A stretch of 39,307 bases of DNA. It comes from Bradyrhizobium macuxiense. GTDB lineage: Bacteria > Pseudomonadota > Alphaproteobacteria > Rhizobiales > Xanthobacteraceae. The notes beneath the pieces were generated by a model that saw only the letters and a program-made list of their open reading frames with translations, was not told the origin of the DNA and did no database searches. Location: contig NZ_LNCU01000121.1 of the NCBI RefSeq assembly GCF_001542415.1, forward strand, positions 1-39,307, written 5' to 3'. This document shows positions 38,381-39,307 of the stretch, in pieces. The position numbers were made by a program, and so were the translations under genes. Within the stretch, counting starts at the first letter, position 1; each line of letters starts with the position of its first letter.

Positions 38381-39307
38381 AGAGTCTGACTCAAAAAGCG
38401 TGTTGGGGCCTGGCGAGGCGTCTGATCAGGAGCCTGAGATGGGCGACGAGAAGCCAAGCGACTTCGGTTGCCGCGGAGCCCTCGAAGTCCTTGGCGAGAC
38501 GACGGCACCTGCCGAACCAGGCAAAGGTACGCTCGACGACCCAGCGTCGGGGTAAGAGCTGGAAGCCTTTGACGCCGGGTGGCCGCTGGACAATATCGAT
38601 GGTCCATTGGCCGCAATGGGACAGTGCGTCGAGCAGCTGTTTGCCGCGATAGACTCGGTCAGCAAAGACATGCTGAAGCCTGGGGAAGTGTTCTCTCAGA
38701 TGTTCCAGCAGAGGGACAGCACCGTGGACATCCTGAACGTTGGCGGGATGCACGTGGACTGCCAGCAGCAGACCATTGGTGTCAGTGACGATGTGCCGCT
38801 TACGTCCATGAAGGCGCTTGCCGGGGTCGAAGCCGCGTGGCCCGCCGGCCTGCGTCGTCGGAGCCGTCTGGCTATCGATGACGGCAGCCGTCGGTCCCGG
38901 CTTGCGCCCGAGTTTCCGCCGCGCTTGCCGGACCAAGGCTCCGACGATCCGGTGCCACCGGCCACTGTCGCGCCAGGCATAAAAATAGCCTTGGACCGTC
39001 GAGTATGGCGGGAACTCGCTCGGCAGGGCTCGCCATTGGCAGCCCGTCGACAAAATGTAGAAGATCGCCTGCACGACCTCGCGCAAATCGACTTCCCGCG
39101 GGCGTCCTCGTCGCTGTCGCGCCGGCATCTTCCGGGATATCAGCGCCCACTCCGCATCGGTCAGATCGCTTGTGTAGCGCAGCCCTTTGCGTTGATACTC
39201 GACACGAGTGATTTCGGTCCACGGCATCGTACCCTCCCTCGAATCTTCGCAAATCCGAAGGAATCACAGCCAACCGAAATCACTCACTCCTTTTTCAGTC
39301 AGGCTCT
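38381..39307. mobile_element. IS5-family insertion sequence
   Basis: Terminal inverted repeats are AGAGTCTGACTCAAAAAG (38381-38398) and, on the other strand, AGAGCCTGACTGAAAAAG (39307-39290), 16 of 18 matching. One transposase gene fills the element. The window ends at the repeat's last base, so the right flank and any target duplication cannot be seen. Confidence 0.85.
38391..39227 (-). CDS. IS5-family transposase
   Basis: The 278-residue protein opens with YTSDLTDAEWALISRKMP, the IS5-type N-terminal domain (DUF4096-like), followed by a DDE domain. AVIDSQTAPTTQAGG gives the first Asp, HVFADRVYRGKQL the second, and WVVERTFAWFGRCRRLAKDF the Glu with the YREK-type context. Unlike many IS5 relatives there is a single uninterrupted frame, so no programmed frameshift is needed. 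It looks intact and active. Confidence 0.92.
   Translation of the reverse strand: MPWTEITRVEYQRKGLRYTSDLTDAEWALISRKMPARQRRGRPREVDLREVVQAIFYILSTGCQWRALPSEFPPYSTVQGYFYAWRDSGRWHRIVGALVRQARRKLGRKPGPTAAVIDSQTAPTTQAGGPRGFDPGKRLHGRKRHIVTDTNGLLLAVHVHPANVQDVHGAVPLLEHLREHFPRLQHVFADRVYRGKQLLDALSHCGQWTIDIVQRPPGVKGFQLLPRRWVVERTFAWFGRCRRLAKDFEGSAATEVAWLLVAHLRLLIRRLARPQHAF

Overview
The window looks like chromosome from a Bradyrhizobium-type alphaproteobacterium. It is GC-rich and has a fused TRAP permease, an HWE-family sensor kinase, alphaproteobacterial gene order around metG/holB/tmk, and a palindromic intergenic repeat beginning CATTCCGGGGCG. The first and last bases coincide with insertion-sequence ends (IS630-type on the left, IS5-type on the right), so this is probably a draft contig that broke at repeats. 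Nothing was searched against a database: family names rest on motifs read in the translations.

Layout. 1-1124: IS630-type element. 1444-6046: operon of a TRAP solute-binding protein, a fused DctQM permease and an acyl-CoA synthetase, which suggests uptake of an organic acid followed by CoA activation. 12800 down to 6185 (minus strand): tight housekeeping operon of a D-Ala-D-Ala carboxypeptidase, tmk, holB, metG, a TatD nuclease and an MBL hydrolase. 12959-14839: epoxide-hydrolase-like enzyme and a convergent rlpA.

15566-18198 is the most unusual part. A tRNA-Ser(UGA) gene is split between nucleotides 38 and 39 by a 2543-nt group II intron with a GTGCG 5' end, reverse transcriptase/maturase/HNH ORF, canonical 34-nt domain V, domain VI with a bulged branch-point A, and an AC 3' end. 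Between the maturase stop codon and domain V the intron carries a second, complete tRNA-Ser(UGA). The first base of that tRNA is the last base of the maturase stop codon. The intron thus interrupts a tRNA that is probably essential while carrying a replacement whose anticodon stem differs from the interrupted site.

18280-20476 holds small accessory genes, a divergent tRNA-Gly and mostly non-coding DNA. 20476-26291 holds an old-yellow-enzyme homologue, a haloalkane-dehalogenase-like gene and a divergent HxlR regulator with two dyad operators between them, all bracketed by two colinear 213-bp copies of a 53-codon gene exactly 1800 bp apart. An APH(6)/hydroxyurea-type phosphotransferase and a sorbosone-dehydrogenase-like protein follow.

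34195 down to 26395 (minus strand) is a two-gene signalling operon. One gene is a 2096-residue soluble hybrid kinase with eleven 92-residue HAMP-type repeats, resembling fungal Nik1/Os-1 kinases. The other is a REC-PAS-HWE kinase. 34393-36086 holds several small hypothetical genes, 36200-38269 a UvrD/Rep-type helicase, and 38381-39307 an IS5-type element.
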